Below, one piece after another: positions 1 to 8,314 of a stretch of 64,000 nucleotides of DNA. Positions within the stretch are counted from its first letter, which is position 1; each line of letters starts with the position of its first letter. The notes under the pieces were generated by a model. The model searched no databases. It saw only the letters and a list, made by a program, of their open reading frames with translations, and had not been told where the DNA came from. This DNA comes from Chryseobacterium sp. JJR-5R (GTDB lineage: Bacteria; Bacteroidota; Bacteroidia; Flavobacteriales; Weeksellaceae). The translations under genes and the position numbers were made by a program. The DNA lies in NCBI RefSeq assembly GCF_034047335.1, contig NZ_CP139137.1:2914001-2978000 (forward strand), in the 5' to 3' direction.

Positions 1-2163
1 AAAGAAACCGAAGCTCAGTTTTTCAATATTTACATTCGGGTTGAAAGAATACATTACTTTCGGGGTCCTCCTCGGCATATTCCCGATGATGGTTTTGTCA
101 ATGGCATTTTTAATTTCGGCATGCGTATAAGTCAGACCTGCTTTGATGTCAAAGTTTTTACTGATTTTATAAAAGCCGTCGAACTCAACCCCGAACGATT
201 CATATTTATTTTCTGTCCTCAGCTGTGTAGTGGCTTCGTAATTCGCTTCGATGGTTCTCGCCTGGAACAGCGTCGTATTCAGGAAATAACTGGCTCCCCT
301 TAATTTGTACCCGACCTCGATCTGGTTCAGCTTGTTTACTTTCACGGCATCCAGAGCAGGGTCATCATTATTGGTGTAATTGTAGCCTGCAAAAAGGATC
401 CTGTCGGCAGAAGCGCTTCCGCCCTGGCTTACCCTAGCAAAGACGGCGTTACGGGAATTCAACGCATAATTAGCCCCGAACGAATACCCGAAAATACCGT
501 ATTTATAATCAACGGGAACCGTTCCGTCCACCACAGCCACAGCAAGTTCCGGGGTTTCAAACGTTCCGTTCTGGTTTACATCAATGGCACGCATCGTGTT
601 TTTTGTTCCTGCAAAGGTTCCGGATACATTCCCGAAATCATATCTTGCCCCTAAATCCAGCGTCAGGTTCTGAACCGGGTTGATTTCCACCTGAGCGTGT
701 GGAGCAATTACCGAATATCTGGTATCGTAATTCCTGTTTACACCTCCGAAATCAGGAACGCCGTAATGAAGAAGTCCGTTATCGGTAATTTTAGTTCCCG
801 TGTTGCTTATAATATCCACAAGACGGGCGTTGTTATCGGATACTTCCATCAGATAGGTATTCCAGTTCCAGGATAGATTGATATTCTGTGAACTGTTGTA
901 TACTCCGGTATTCAGCTTCACTTTGTCCCATTTCTTACTGATATTCACATCACTGAAAAAATTGTTGAGATTATTCAGTTTGGTATTGAACAGCACGGTT
1001 TTCATGTATTTGGCATTGCTGTCTACGGCGGTACCGGTTCCTGCATACACTGCGCTTCCATAGCCTGCAACAGACTCAAGAATTTCAGATTTACTGCCTA
1101 CCGAAGCCGGGAACGGAGCGAGAAACTGTCCGTCGTTTGCCGCATATCTTGCCTTGGCATCGATTTTCCAGCCGGCACCCAGGTCATAATTAAATTCCAT
1201 GCCTATCGTTTTTGAGACCGAATGCATACCATCGCGGATATCGCTTTTCAGAACCTGCCCGTTTCCGCCGATCGTAAGGTCGTTTTTAAAGTTGGCAGAC
1301 TGCAAAGCACCCGTTAAGATGTCGAAATTGCTGAGCGAGCTGTAATCCGGATGAGAATCTGATCCTGAAACGGCAACCGGCATCGGCATATAAGCGGCTG
1401 TACGGTCGTCCAGGTATTTACCGTACACGCGGATGCTTCCTTTTTCAAATTTCTTTAATAGTGATAAACGGAACTGTCCGCCGTTGTTGGAGGTATACCC
1501 TGTTTTTCTCGGGCCGTCACCGCCTCTGTAGAAACCGCCGATGCCGATGAAAAAGTCTTTTCCCAGAGGGGTCCCGTAATCTATATCGGTCCTGAAGTTT
1601 TTATAGTTGAGGCCGGCCTGCTGGGTAATGCTGCCTCCCTGCTTTTCACCGGTTTTCGTAATAAAGTTGATGATCCCTGCGGGTGAATTGGAAGCAAAGA
1701 CCGATGCCGAGCCTCCTCTTAATGCTTCAACGCGGGAGACAAAGGAATCAAACCGGGTAAACTGGTCCTGAGTGCCAAAGGCAATATCCCCGAACTGCAT
1801 TACCGGAAGCCCGTCTTCCTGGATCAGCAAATACCTGGAGCCGCCCGCAGAAACAGGGACTCCCCTTACCGTAATATTGGAGTTTCCTTCACCGCCTGAA
1901 GACTCGGCACGGATCCCGGGGATCGTCCTGAAAATTTCAGCCGTGGTTCTGGGTGCCGCATTGATGATATCTGCCGGTTTTAAAGTTGAAATTGAAGTAC
2001 TGGTTTTGATTGAAGCTTTCGGGTTGGAGTTTCCTGTAATCACCACTTCATCAATGGTCTTGCTTCTGGTAGATAAGGTATCGTTTACAGTCTGGGAAAA
2101 CATGAATGCCGCCATGTTCATCGTCCCGAAAATCAGTAGTTTCTTTATTACTTTTGATTCCAT
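1..2163 (-). CDS. TonB-dependent outer-membrane receptor, 3' end cut by window edge
   Basis: Reading the minus strand from the ATG at 2161-2163 gives an uninterrupted frame to base 1 (about 721 codons), so only the C-terminus is missing. It begins with a signal peptide (MESKVIKKLLIFG, with a likely cut after FSQ). A TonB-box-like DEVVITG follows, then a plug domain at roughly residues 45-160 containing IPGIRAES, NITVRGVP, RVEALRGGSASVFAS and NSPAGIINFITK, and then a long beta-barrel. The end visible at the window edge (NMPRRTPKVMYSFN) is typical of the last barrel strands. There is no SusD partner, so this is an ordinary plug-barrel receptor rather than SusC. The divergent LacI regulator and the operator-like repeat between them suggest a sugar or oligosaccharide ligand, but the ligand cannot be read from the sequence. 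Confidence 0.9.
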   Translation of the reverse strand, partial: MESKVIKKLLIFGTMNMAAFMFSQTVNDTLSTRSKTIDEVVITGNSNPKASIKTSTSISTLKPADIINAAPRTTAEIFRTIPGIRAESSGGEGNSNITVRGVPVSAGGSRYLLIQEDGLPVMQFGDIAFGTQDQFTRFDSFVSRVEALRGGSASVFASNSPAGIINFITKTGEKQGGSITQQAGLNYKNFRTDIDYGTPLGKDFFIGIGGFYRGGDGPRKTGYTSNNGGQFRLSLLKKFEKGSIRVYGKYLDDRTAAYMPMPVAVSGSDSHPDYSSLSNFDILTGALQSANFKNDLTIGGNGQVLKSDIRDGMHSVSKTIGMEFNYDLGAGWKIDAKARYAANDGQFLAPFPASVGSKSEILESVAGYGSAVYAGTGTAVDSNAKYMKTVLFNTKLNNLNNFFSDVNISKKWDKVKLNTGVYNSSQNINLSWNWNTYLMEVSDNNARLVDIISNTGTKITDNGLLHYGVPDFGGVNRNYDTRYSVIAPHAQVEINPVQNLTLDLGARYDFGNVSGTFAGTKNTMRAIDVNQNGTFETPELAVAVVDGTVPVDYKYGIFGYSFGANYALNSRNAVFARVSQGGSASADRILFAGYNYTNNDDPALDAVKVNKLNQIEVGYKLRGASYFLNTTLFQARTIEANYEATTQLRTENKYESFGVEFDGFYKISKNFDIKAGLTYTHAEIKNAIDKTIIGNMPRRTPKVMYSFNPNVNIEKLSFGFF

Positions 2164-2256
2164 AATTTCTTTTGGTTTTTTGCTATGTCTCAAAAGTATT
2201 TTTTTTAGGGTATCAAATGATGATTTTAAACTGAACGTTAACAGCATCACAATATC

Positions 2257-2280
2257 AACCGTTTGCGCAACCGTTTGCGG
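2257..2280. promoter_or_regulatory. Tandem LacI-type operator-like repeat
   Basis: Two head-to-tail 12-base units, AACCGTTTGCGC and AACCGTTTGCGG, lie between the receptor start (2163) and the divergent LacI gene (2406). The junction reads GCAACCGTTTGC (2267-2278), which is one base from a perfect palindrome of the form LacI-family proteins bind. It sits about 95 bp upstream of the receptor and is the natural target of the adjacent LacI protein. It differs in its centre from the GCAATCGATTGC sites near the pectin genes. Confidence 0.55.
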
Positions 2281-2405
2281 TGAATAACTTTTTATAATAT
2301 TAACTTTTATTTAACAAATTAACCGATTTTATTTAACAAATATTAACAAAATTTGAATCGATAATTATTCTTAATTTCTCCGGATATTTGATCCTGTAAC
2401 GTAAA

Positions 2406-3377
2406 ATGAAAAGAACGACCATAAAAGACCTCGCTGAAATGCTCAATATAAGCACTTCTACGGTTTCGAGAGCGCTAAAAGACCATCCTGATATCAGCAG
2501 TTCGGTAAAAATCAAGGTGCGGGAAGTGGCTGAGACCTTTAATTACGTGCCTAATGATTTTGCGATTAATTTCAGAAAAAAATCATCAAAGGTCATCGGA
2601 TTGATTGTTCCGGAAATATCCATGTTCTTCCTGCCATCGGTCATCAGAGGTATTTCTTCGGTTCTTAACAAAGAAGGCTATCATTTTTTCCTTTTATCTT
2701 CCAATGATTCTTATGAAACGGAAAAGGAGCATCTGGAAACCTGCATCAATTCGAGGGTAGACGGAATTTTAATTTCCCTGACGAAAGAAACAAAGGACTG
2801 CGGACATTTAAAAAAGCTGCAGGATATGGAAGTTCCGGCGGTTATTTTCGATAAAACGGTCCCTCAGAACATCTTTGAATCCGTGATCTTCGACAACAGG
2901 AAAAATGCTGAACTGTGTGCTGAAAAATTAATCAGCTACGGCTGCAGGAATGTCCTGGCCATCTTCGGGAATGAAAGCCTGGAAATTACCCAACACAGGA
3001 AAGAGGCATTTCTGGAAAAGATAAAGGCGTTTCCGGATATTCAGGTTGAGGTGATCTTCTGCAAATCTGCAGATATTGTTAAGGAGCAGCTGGACGTATT
3101 ATTGGATACGCATTCTTTTGACGGTTTTTTTGCGATGAGCGACGAGACTTTAATGGGGCTCCACAGTTCGTTAATCAAAAGGAACCTCAACAATACCAAC
3201 AAAAAGGTAGTTGCGATCAGTGAGGGGACGATTCCGAAATACCTGGATGAAACGTATGAATACCAGATAAATGACGGATATGAAATGGGCATTTTTGCCG
3301 CTGCGAAATTAATGGGCTCCATCATGAAGGCAAGCCCTGCAGCGGCCGAAACTTCAAATGCCGTTTATTACCTTTGA
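2406..3377 (+). CDS. LacI-family transcriptional regulator
   Basis: A 323-residue protein with the standard LacI layout. The N-terminal helix-turn-helix and hinge occupy residues 1-60 (TIKDLAEMLNISTSTVSRAL), followed by a periplasmic-binding-protein-like sensor (KVIGLIVPEIS, VDGILISLTKE, PAVIFDK). It is divergent from the TonB receptor, with operator-like repeats between them, so local control of the receptor is the simplest reading. The effector is not deducible. The sensor domain is slightly shorter than the usual 330-340 residues and ends without the usual tail (SNAVYYL), but no frameshift is apparent. A second LacI gene follows on the same strand. Confidence 0.92.
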   Translation: MKRTTIKDLAEMLNISTSTVSRALKDHPDISSSVKIKVREVAETFNYVPNDFAINFRKKSSKVIGLIVPEISMFFLPSVIRGISSVLNKEGYHFFLLSSNDSYETEKEHLETCINSRVDGILISLTKETKDCGHLKKLQDMEVPAVIFDKTVPQNIFESVIFDNRKNAELCAEKLISYGCRNVLAIFGNESLEITQHRKEAFLEKIKAFPDIQVEVIFCKSADIVKEQLDVLLDTHSFDGFFAMSDETLMGLHSSLIKRNLNNTNKKVVAISEGTIPKYLDETYEYQINDGYEMGIFAAAKLMGSIMKASPAAAETSNAVYYL

Positions 3378-3644
3378 TGTGTCTATATCAGCTTAGCGGG
3401 AAAAAGAATCCGATACTGAAAACCCGGGCAACCCTCATTTCCGGGCTCCGGGAAATGCTTACGGAAGCTGGAATATGATTTTAAACAGAAGAAAATCAAG
3501 GTTTTAAACATATGGCACCCGGCATCATCCACAATCTTATTTAAAATACATAACAATTCCTTTTCCGGGATATAATTTTGATTAAATTTACGTCACTAAT
3601 GTATGCCAGATCGGCATACGGGAAGACCTCTGCAAAAAAAGTGT

Positions 3645-4673
3645 ATGAATAAAAAAAGTGCCACCATATATGACATCTCAAAGAAGCTAAACGTAAGTGT
3701 GGCAACTGTTTCAAGAGCATTGAACGACCATCCTAGAATAAGCTACGCCACGAAAGACCTGGTGAAGAAAACCGCCAAGGAAATGAACTATAAGCAGAAT
3801 AATCTTGCGAAGGCTCTGAAAAGCGGGGAAACAAAAAACGTAGGCATCATCGTGCCTTATATCAATACCAATTTCTTCTCATCAGTGATCCGGGGAATTG
3901 AGGAAGAGCTTTCTCCGCACGGGTATCATGTGATCATCTGCCAGAGCCATGAAGACGTGAATATTGAGAAGAGGCACTTAAACACGCTGCTTAATGCACA
4001 GGTAGACGGGATTTTTATGTCGGTTTCCAAAACAACGGTTGATACGGACCATATCCAGAGTATTCTGGACACAACAAACACGCCGATTATATTTTTCGAC
4101 CGTAAAAGGGATATCGGAGGAATCAGTACAGTGACCATTGATGATTATCGCGGCGGGTACATGGCTACCGAACACCTGATTAGTGAGGGATATAAAAACA
4201 TCTGTCATTTTTCCGGTGACCTGAACCTTGAAATCTACCAGAACCGCCTGAACGGCTATAAACAGGCCCTGGTCAACCATCAGCTACCTGTAAAGGAAGA
4301 GAATATCATCTCAACAGGAAGTTCTATTGATGCCGGGATCGAAGCCATTAAAACACTCTGGGCTCAAAAGTCTGTTCCGGATGCCATTTTTTCTTCAAGT
4401 GATTTTGCTGCTTTGGGTGCCTGCCAGGAATTAAAAAAACGCAACATTAAAATTCCGGAAGAAGTTGCCGTCATCGGTTTTTCCAATGAACCTTTTACCC
4501 AATTTATGGAGCTTGCCATGAGTTCCGTGGACCAAACGCCCGTAACCATGGGAAAAATGGCCGGCCAGGTTTTTATTGACAGCATAAAAGAACATGGATC
4601 CGGAGTTTCTATCGAAAAAAAAGTGGTTCTGGCACCGCAGCTTTGCGTGAGGAAGTCTTCGAAAAGGAGATAG
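3645..4673 (+). CDS. LacI-family transcriptional regulator, candidate pectin regulator
   Basis: The start chosen is the ATG at 3645 (MNKKSATIYDISKKLNV), because LacI proteins begin within a few residues of the TIYDIS helix. An ATG at 3603 would add 14 residues that look unlike the family. The helix-turn-helix has SVATVSRALNDH, and the sensor domain has NVGIIVPYINTNFFS, VDGIFMSVSKTT and AVIGFSNEPFTQ, giving 342 residues, normal for the family. Recognition-helix residues closely resemble those of the preceding LacI protein. Lying about 12 kb from the uronate and susC genes, it is the best local candidate to bind the repeated GCAATCGATTGC sites, since no AraC, ECF sigma or hybrid two-component regulator adjoins the SusC/D genes. 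That link is inference. Confidence 0.92.
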   Translation: MNKKSATIYDISKKLNVSVATVSRALNDHPRISYATKDLVKKTAKEMNYKQNNLAKALKSGETKNVGIIVPYINTNFFSSVIRGIEEELSPHGYHVIICQSHEDVNIEKRHLNTLLNAQVDGIFMSVSKTTVDTDHIQSILDTTNTPIIFFDRKRDIGGISTVTIDDYRGGYMATEHLISEGYKNICHFSGDLNLEIYQNRLNGYKQALVNHQLPVKEENIISTGSSIDAGIEAIKTLWAQKSVPDAIFSSSDFAALGACQELKKRNIKIPEEVAVIGFSNEPFTQFMELAMSSVDQTPVTMGKMAGQVFIDSIKEHGSGVSIEKKVVLAPQLCVRKSSKRR

Positions 4674-4796
4674 CTTCAGCCAGCATAAATTGCTGATACG
4701 TTCAAACCATTCACACCCATTTTGCCTTACTGTAATTATCTTTCAGAGCACATTTGAGTGGGGATGTTAAATTATCCTGCTGATGAAATTAGCCGT

Positions 4797-5390
4797 TTAT
4801 TTCCCCGATCCTCTCCTCTTGTAGTTCATCAGATAAATTCCTTTTTCAGAGCTTTTTGAAAAATTGCTTCCCAATTCCCAGAACAGGCGTGCCTTTGCTC
4901 TTGCGTTCTCATTGGTGAAATTTTCGTATTCAATTCTGTAGATGGAACTGAACAGGCGCGAACGCCCTACGCCATGGTGACAATGGATGAGAAAGGGATA
5001 ATTTCCGGGATTATCCATAATCTTTAAAAATTCCTGAACCGTACGGTCTTCAGGGATCTGATCAGTGGGCAGATTAAAATAATGCACACCGGCAATTTTA
5101 CCCGCCGCATATTGCTCGGCATTTACCTGCTTTTTGGTCTCTGGATTCAAGGCGGTCTGCACCAGGCCGTCACGCAGATCAATAATTGTTTTTATCTTGT
5201 ACTCACTAACGACATCCGCTAATTTTTCCGGAGGAACTGCTCCTGAGTTATATACTTTATTTTCCGAAATCGTTACCAGGTTATACCGTATTTTTTTCTG
5301 ATACAACACAAATACCAGAATCAGGGCTGCCACAACAGCTAATGAAATCAATATCTTTTTCGTTATATTATTTTTGAAACTCAGGTTCAT
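4797..5390 (-). CDS. Membrane-anchored dual-specificity/tyrosine phosphatase-like protein
   Basis: A 197-residue protein with one N-terminal membrane helix (residues about 12-30, KILISLAVVAALILVFVLY) and an outside domain. The protein-tyrosine-phosphatase P-loop is intact: IHCHHGVGRSR, with catalytic Cys137 and Arg143 in a CX5R arrangement. An upstream TIIDLRDG and a substrate-side aspartate (NLPTDQIPEDR) fit the dual-specificity class. It probably faces the periplasm as a tail to the single helix, though topology is not certain. It converges with the LacI gene and shows no functional tie to pectin use. The substrate is unknown. Confidence 0.8.
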   Translation of the reverse strand: MNLSFKNNITKKILISLAVVAALILVFVLYQKKIRYNLVTISENKVYNSGAVPPEKLADVVSEYKIKTIIDLRDGLVQTALNPETKKQVNAEQYAAGKIAGVHYFNLPTDQIPEDRTVQEFLKIMDNPGNYPFLIHCHHGVGRSRLFSSIYRIEYENFTNENARAKARLFWELGSNFSKSSEKGIYLMNYKRRGSGK

Positions 5391-5527
5391 AAGGCTTTGA
5401 CGGTTACATTTTAATTGCTGCGAATCTACAATCTTTTTTAGAATATTGATAAAGCTTTGTATTGATTCATGAAAATATGCGTGTCATTTTTGTTTGTTTA
5501 TATTTTGCGTTTGTAATTTTAACCTTC

Positions 5528-5620
5528 TTAAACCACCCTGTCTTTTTTCTCCGAAAAAATCCACCCCTCCAAGGGAGGGGTGGCGAAAATTCCAAAGAAT
5601 TTTTGACGGAGTAGTTTAAA
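5528..5620. repeat. Interspersed palindromic repeat (about 93 bp)
   Basis: A long imperfect inverted repeat. The outer ends are TTAAACCACCCTGTC and GACGGAGTAGTTTAA, and the core is CCACCCCTCC-AA-GGGAGGGGTGG at 5561-5583. It lies in the 548-base non-coding stretch between the phosphatase and the transposase. A related half copy lies inside a coding sequence at 46453-46504. It would fold into a strong hairpin. Apart from this, the palindrome at 5681 and the REP unit at 5827, I see nothing else in this gap. Confidence 0.75.
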
Positions 5621-5680
5621 ACATTGCGCTCTTATATAATGTACTCTCAATATTACATACCGTCCGGAGTATATGCAACC

Positions 5681-5713
5681 AAACCTTGCAGGTTTTCAAA
5701 ACCTGTAAGGTTT
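5681..5713. repeat. Short palindrome, AACCTTGCAGGTTTT type
   Basis: AAACCTTGCAGGTTTT is followed by CAAAACCTGTAAGGTTT, an almost perfect inverted repeat. A related element occurs at 28900-28932 (CCTGACAAGGTTT then AAACCCGTCAG) and a minimal one at 34802-34814 (GACCTGACAGGTC). It is probably a small interspersed hairpin repeat with no gene. Confidence 0.6.
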
Positions 5714-5826
5714 CATCAGAGTTTCCATTACGGATTTCATCATACGGGGCATTTTTATACCTTTTAATTTAATTTGCATCCGGTAAGCATTCTCAACAAA
5801 ACATTATCAACAATGACCTTGACAAA

Positions 5827-5855
5827 ACCGATGTCGCGGATTTGAAATCCGTGAC
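5827..5855 (-). repeat. REP-like unit upstream of the transposase (inverted copy)
   Basis: On the minus strand this reads GTCACGGATTTCAAATCCGC and then GACATCGGT. It is a 29-base unit with a palindromic core, CGGATTTCAAATCCG. It matches the unit at 6500-6528 at 27 of 29 bases but in the opposite orientation, so the two bracket the transposase gene. This is the arrangement expected of REP elements mobilised by a RAYT. Confidence 0.75.
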
Positions 5856-5938
5856 TTTATCATGCAAAATATGGCTACACATCTGCATCATCTGATAATT
5901 CAACTATGAAATTTTTGTACTTTTAAATAAAAACACAG

Positions 5939-6493
5939 ATGTCTACAAAATACAAAGCTTTAGATATCGATCAAGCTTACTTTATTACCATCACAACTGT
6001 AGGATGGGTTGATGTATTTACAAGATTATCACAAAAAATGATCATTATAGATTCTTTGAAATATTGTCAAAATCAAAAAGGTCTTTCCATTTTTGCTTAC
6101 TGTTTAATGTCAAACCATCTTCATTTATTTTGTCGTGCAGACAGCAAATACACTTTATTTGAAATCATGAGGGATTTTAAAAAATTTACTTCAAAAAAAA
6201 TTATTGAAACCATACAATCTGAACCTGAAAGCCGAAAGGAATGGATGCTGGATTATTTTAAAAAGACCTGTGAACATCTTTCCAGAGGTCAAAATTTTAA
6301 AGTATGGCAAGATGGTTATCACGCGGAAGAAGTTTTTTCAAACAAATGGATTAAGCAAAAGATAAATTATATTCATCAAAATCCCGTCAAACAGAAAATA
6401 GTGGCAGAGCCTGAGCATTACTATTTCAGCAGTGCCAGAAATTATGCAGAATTAGATAGTGCTTTGGATGTATTTGTTGTTTTTATGGGGTGA
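5939..6493 (+). CDS. REP-associated tyrosine transposase (RAYT, Y1/IS200-like)
   Basis: A 184-residue protein of the Y1 transposase superfamily. It shows the HUH metal-binding motif as SNHLHLF (His60, His62) and the RAYT-typical C-terminal block KINYIHQNPVKQ, which carries the likely catalytic tyrosine at about residue 140. Length and motifs fit RAYTs, which cut and join single-stranded DNA at REP palindromes and are normally single-copy and domesticated rather than insertion sequences. The flanking 29-base REP-like units in opposite orientation support this directly. The gene is AT-rich compared with the pectin genes around it. It stands alone between the phosphatase and uxaA and appears intact. 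Confidence 0.88.
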   Translation: MSTKYKALDIDQAYFITITTVGWVDVFTRLSQKMIIIDSLKYCQNQKGLSIFAYCLMSNHLHLFCRADSKYTLFEIMRDFKKFTSKKIIETIQSEPESRKEWMLDYFKKTCEHLSRGQNFKVWQDGYHAEEVFSNKWIKQKINYIHQNPVKQKIVAEPEHYYFSSARNYAELDSALDVFVVFMG

Positions 6494-6499
6494 TTTCTC

Positions 6500-6620
6500 G
6501 TCACGGATTGCAAATCCGCGCCATCGGTATTTTTATGGGTTGCTGATGGTTACATGCAATACTAAGCACGGTTGCAAATCCGCTACATCGACGCTATCTA
6601 ATTACAAATCCGCGCTATCT
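6500..6620 (+). repeat. Cluster of REP-like units downstream of the transposase
   Basis: A full unit lies at 6500-6528 (GTCACGGATTGCAAATCCGC then GCCATCGGT). A partial copy follows at about 6566-6592 (GCACGGTTGCAAATCCGCTA) and a shorter one at about 6600-6620 (ATTACAAATCCGCGCTATCT). Together with the inverted unit at 5827-5855 they form a small REP cluster around the RAYT gene. A short open frame here is produced by the repeats and is not called. Confidence 0.72.
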
Positions 6621-6688
6621 ATAAAAGAAAACGCTCCTTACCGAAGCAAGAAGCATTTTCAATCCTAATATTTAATATAATTAACCCA

Positions 6689-8311
6689 TTACAGGGAGAC
6701 CCCTCGTCTCCATGGAATGAAATCATTCTGGTTAAGAACGTCCGCTTTGGTTTTTACTTCGCCGCTGGCTACGTTGATGATGAGTTCCAGAAGTTCGTCT
6801 GCCGCTTCAGGAATTGTTTTTTCTCCGCTGATGACCGCACCGGCATTGAAATCAATAATGTCTGACATTTTTTCGGCCAAAACCGTGTTTGAAGAAATCT
6901 TTACGACCGGTGAAATTGGATTTCCCATCGGGGTTCCGAGACCCGTGGTGAAAAGCACAACTGTCGCCCCCGAACCTACTAAAGCCGTTGTACATTCGGC
7001 ATCGTTTCCGGGTGTGCAAAGAAGATTGAGGCCGGGCTTGGTGGCATATTCCGTAAAATCAAGGACTTCAACAATGGGTGCAGATCCTCCCTTTTTTGAG
7101 GCACCTGCAGATTTCATGGCATCGGTAATCAGACCGTCCTTGATATTTCCTGGGGATGGGTTCATATCGAAGCCTGACCCTGCCGCCACTACCGATTCTT
7201 CAAAATCCTTCATCAGCTTCAGGAACTTTACGCCGTCTTCATCATTAATACAGCGGTTCACCAACTCCTGCTCCACGCCGCACAATTCAGGGAATTCGGC
7301 AAGCATGGTGGTTCCGCCTACGGCTGCCATAATATCGGAAACCTCACCCAAAACAGGGTTGGCAGAAATTCCTGAGAAACCGTCTGAACCGCCACATTCC
7401 AAACCAATATTCAGCTTGGTGATCGGTGCAGGTGTTCTTTCTATTTCGTTGGCCTTTTTAATGCCTTCGTATGAATCTTTAATTACACCGGTCAGCATGG
7501 CATCAATCGTTCCGGATTTCTGCTGTTCGTATACCACGATCGGTTTTCTGTTATTGGGAGCCAGTGTGTTCAGTGCATCCATGAAAACCTGAACCTGAAG
7601 ATTCTGGCATCCTAGGCTGAGCACCGTAGCACCAGCTACATTCGGATTATTGACGTATCCTGCAAACAGCCTTCCCAAAGCTTCGGCATCCTGACGGATC
7701 CCGCCACAGCCGCCCTGGTGCGTGATAAATCGTACATCGATATTTTTAAATATTCTTGTATCAGGCTCCTCTTCTTCCACCACAATATCAGCTGTTGCAC
7801 CGCCGTTTAACAAAGATCTCAGCAACAGTTGGTGCTTGCTGGCTTTGTCGTGCAGCAATTCTTTTTCAAAAATATCCTTCAGCGTTTCGATATTCTTGTT
7901 TTCGCAGAATACCAAAGGAAAAAACAGCCAGATGTTTTCGGTTCCCACCTGTCCGTCTTCACGGTGGTAGCCCATAAAGATGCGGTCTTTCCATTTATCA
8001 ACATTGGGTGGAGTCCAGCCCAGCGTACCGGTTTTACCGACTACTTTGGCGCTCTGGTGCTTCACATTTTCAGTGGTGATGACCTCGCCTCTTTTGATGG
8101 GCTGGTTGGCTTTCCCAACGATAACACCATACATCAGAATATGGTCACCATTCTCAAAATCTACGGCAGCGAATTTATGTTTTGCTTTAATATCTTTAAG
8201 AACCGTATAATCCGTACCGTCCAAATGCACCGATTCTCCGGCAGGCAAATCCAGCAGCGCCACAATAACGTTGTCTTTGGGATTCACTTTCAGTACTTTC
8301 TTTTGCATCAT
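6689..8311 (-). CDS. uxaA: Altronate dehydratase
   Basis: Converts D-altronate to 2-keto-3-deoxygluconate (KDG) in galacturonate catabolism; cytoplasmic. The 540-residue protein has an N-terminal SAF domain (about residues 10-85, VALLDLPAGESVHLDG). A large dehydratase domain follows, with HREDGQVGTEN, THQGGCGGIRQD and LECGGSDGFSGISANP, where conserved cysteines are expected to hold the metal or Fe-S site. It is the last gene of the minus-strand uronate cluster and starts 3 bases after uxaB, so translation is probably coupled. It is somewhat longer than the enterobacterial protein (about 495), with no sign of damage. Confidence 0.95.
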   Translation of the reverse strand: MMQKKVLKVNPKDNVIVALLDLPAGESVHLDGTDYTVLKDIKAKHKFAAVDFENGDHILMYGVIVGKANQPIKRGEVITTENVKHQSAKVVGKTGTLGWTPPNVDKWKDRIFMGYHREDGQVGTENIWLFFPLVFCENKNIETLKDIFEKELLHDKASKHQLLLRSLLNGGATADIVVEEEEPDTRIFKNIDVRFITHQGGCGGIRQDAEALGRLFAGYVNNPNVAGATVLSLGCQNLQVQVFMDALNTLAPNNRKPIVVYEQQKSGTIDAMLTGVIKDSYEGIKKANEIERTPAPITKLNIGLECGGSDGFSGISANPVLGEVSDIMAAVGGTTMLAEFPELCGVEQELVNRCINDEDGVKFLKLMKDFEESVVAAGSGFDMNPSPGNIKDGLITDAMKSAGASKKGGSAPIVEVLDFTEYATKPGLNLLCTPGNDAECTTALVGSGATVVLFTTGLGTPMGNPISPVVKISSNTVLAEKMSDIIDFNAGAVISGEKTIPEAADELLELIINVASGEVKTKADVLNQNDFIPWRRGVSL

Positions 8312-8314
8312 TTC

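Noticed and set aside
3603..3644. Upstream start for the second LacI gene adding 14 residues
   Set aside because: The added residues (MPDRHTGRPLQKKC) do not fit the conserved LacI N-terminus, which begins at the ATG at 3645.
6459..6668. 69-codon open frame overlapping the end of the transposase gene
   Set aside because: It runs through the REP-like repeats and has no homology signature.
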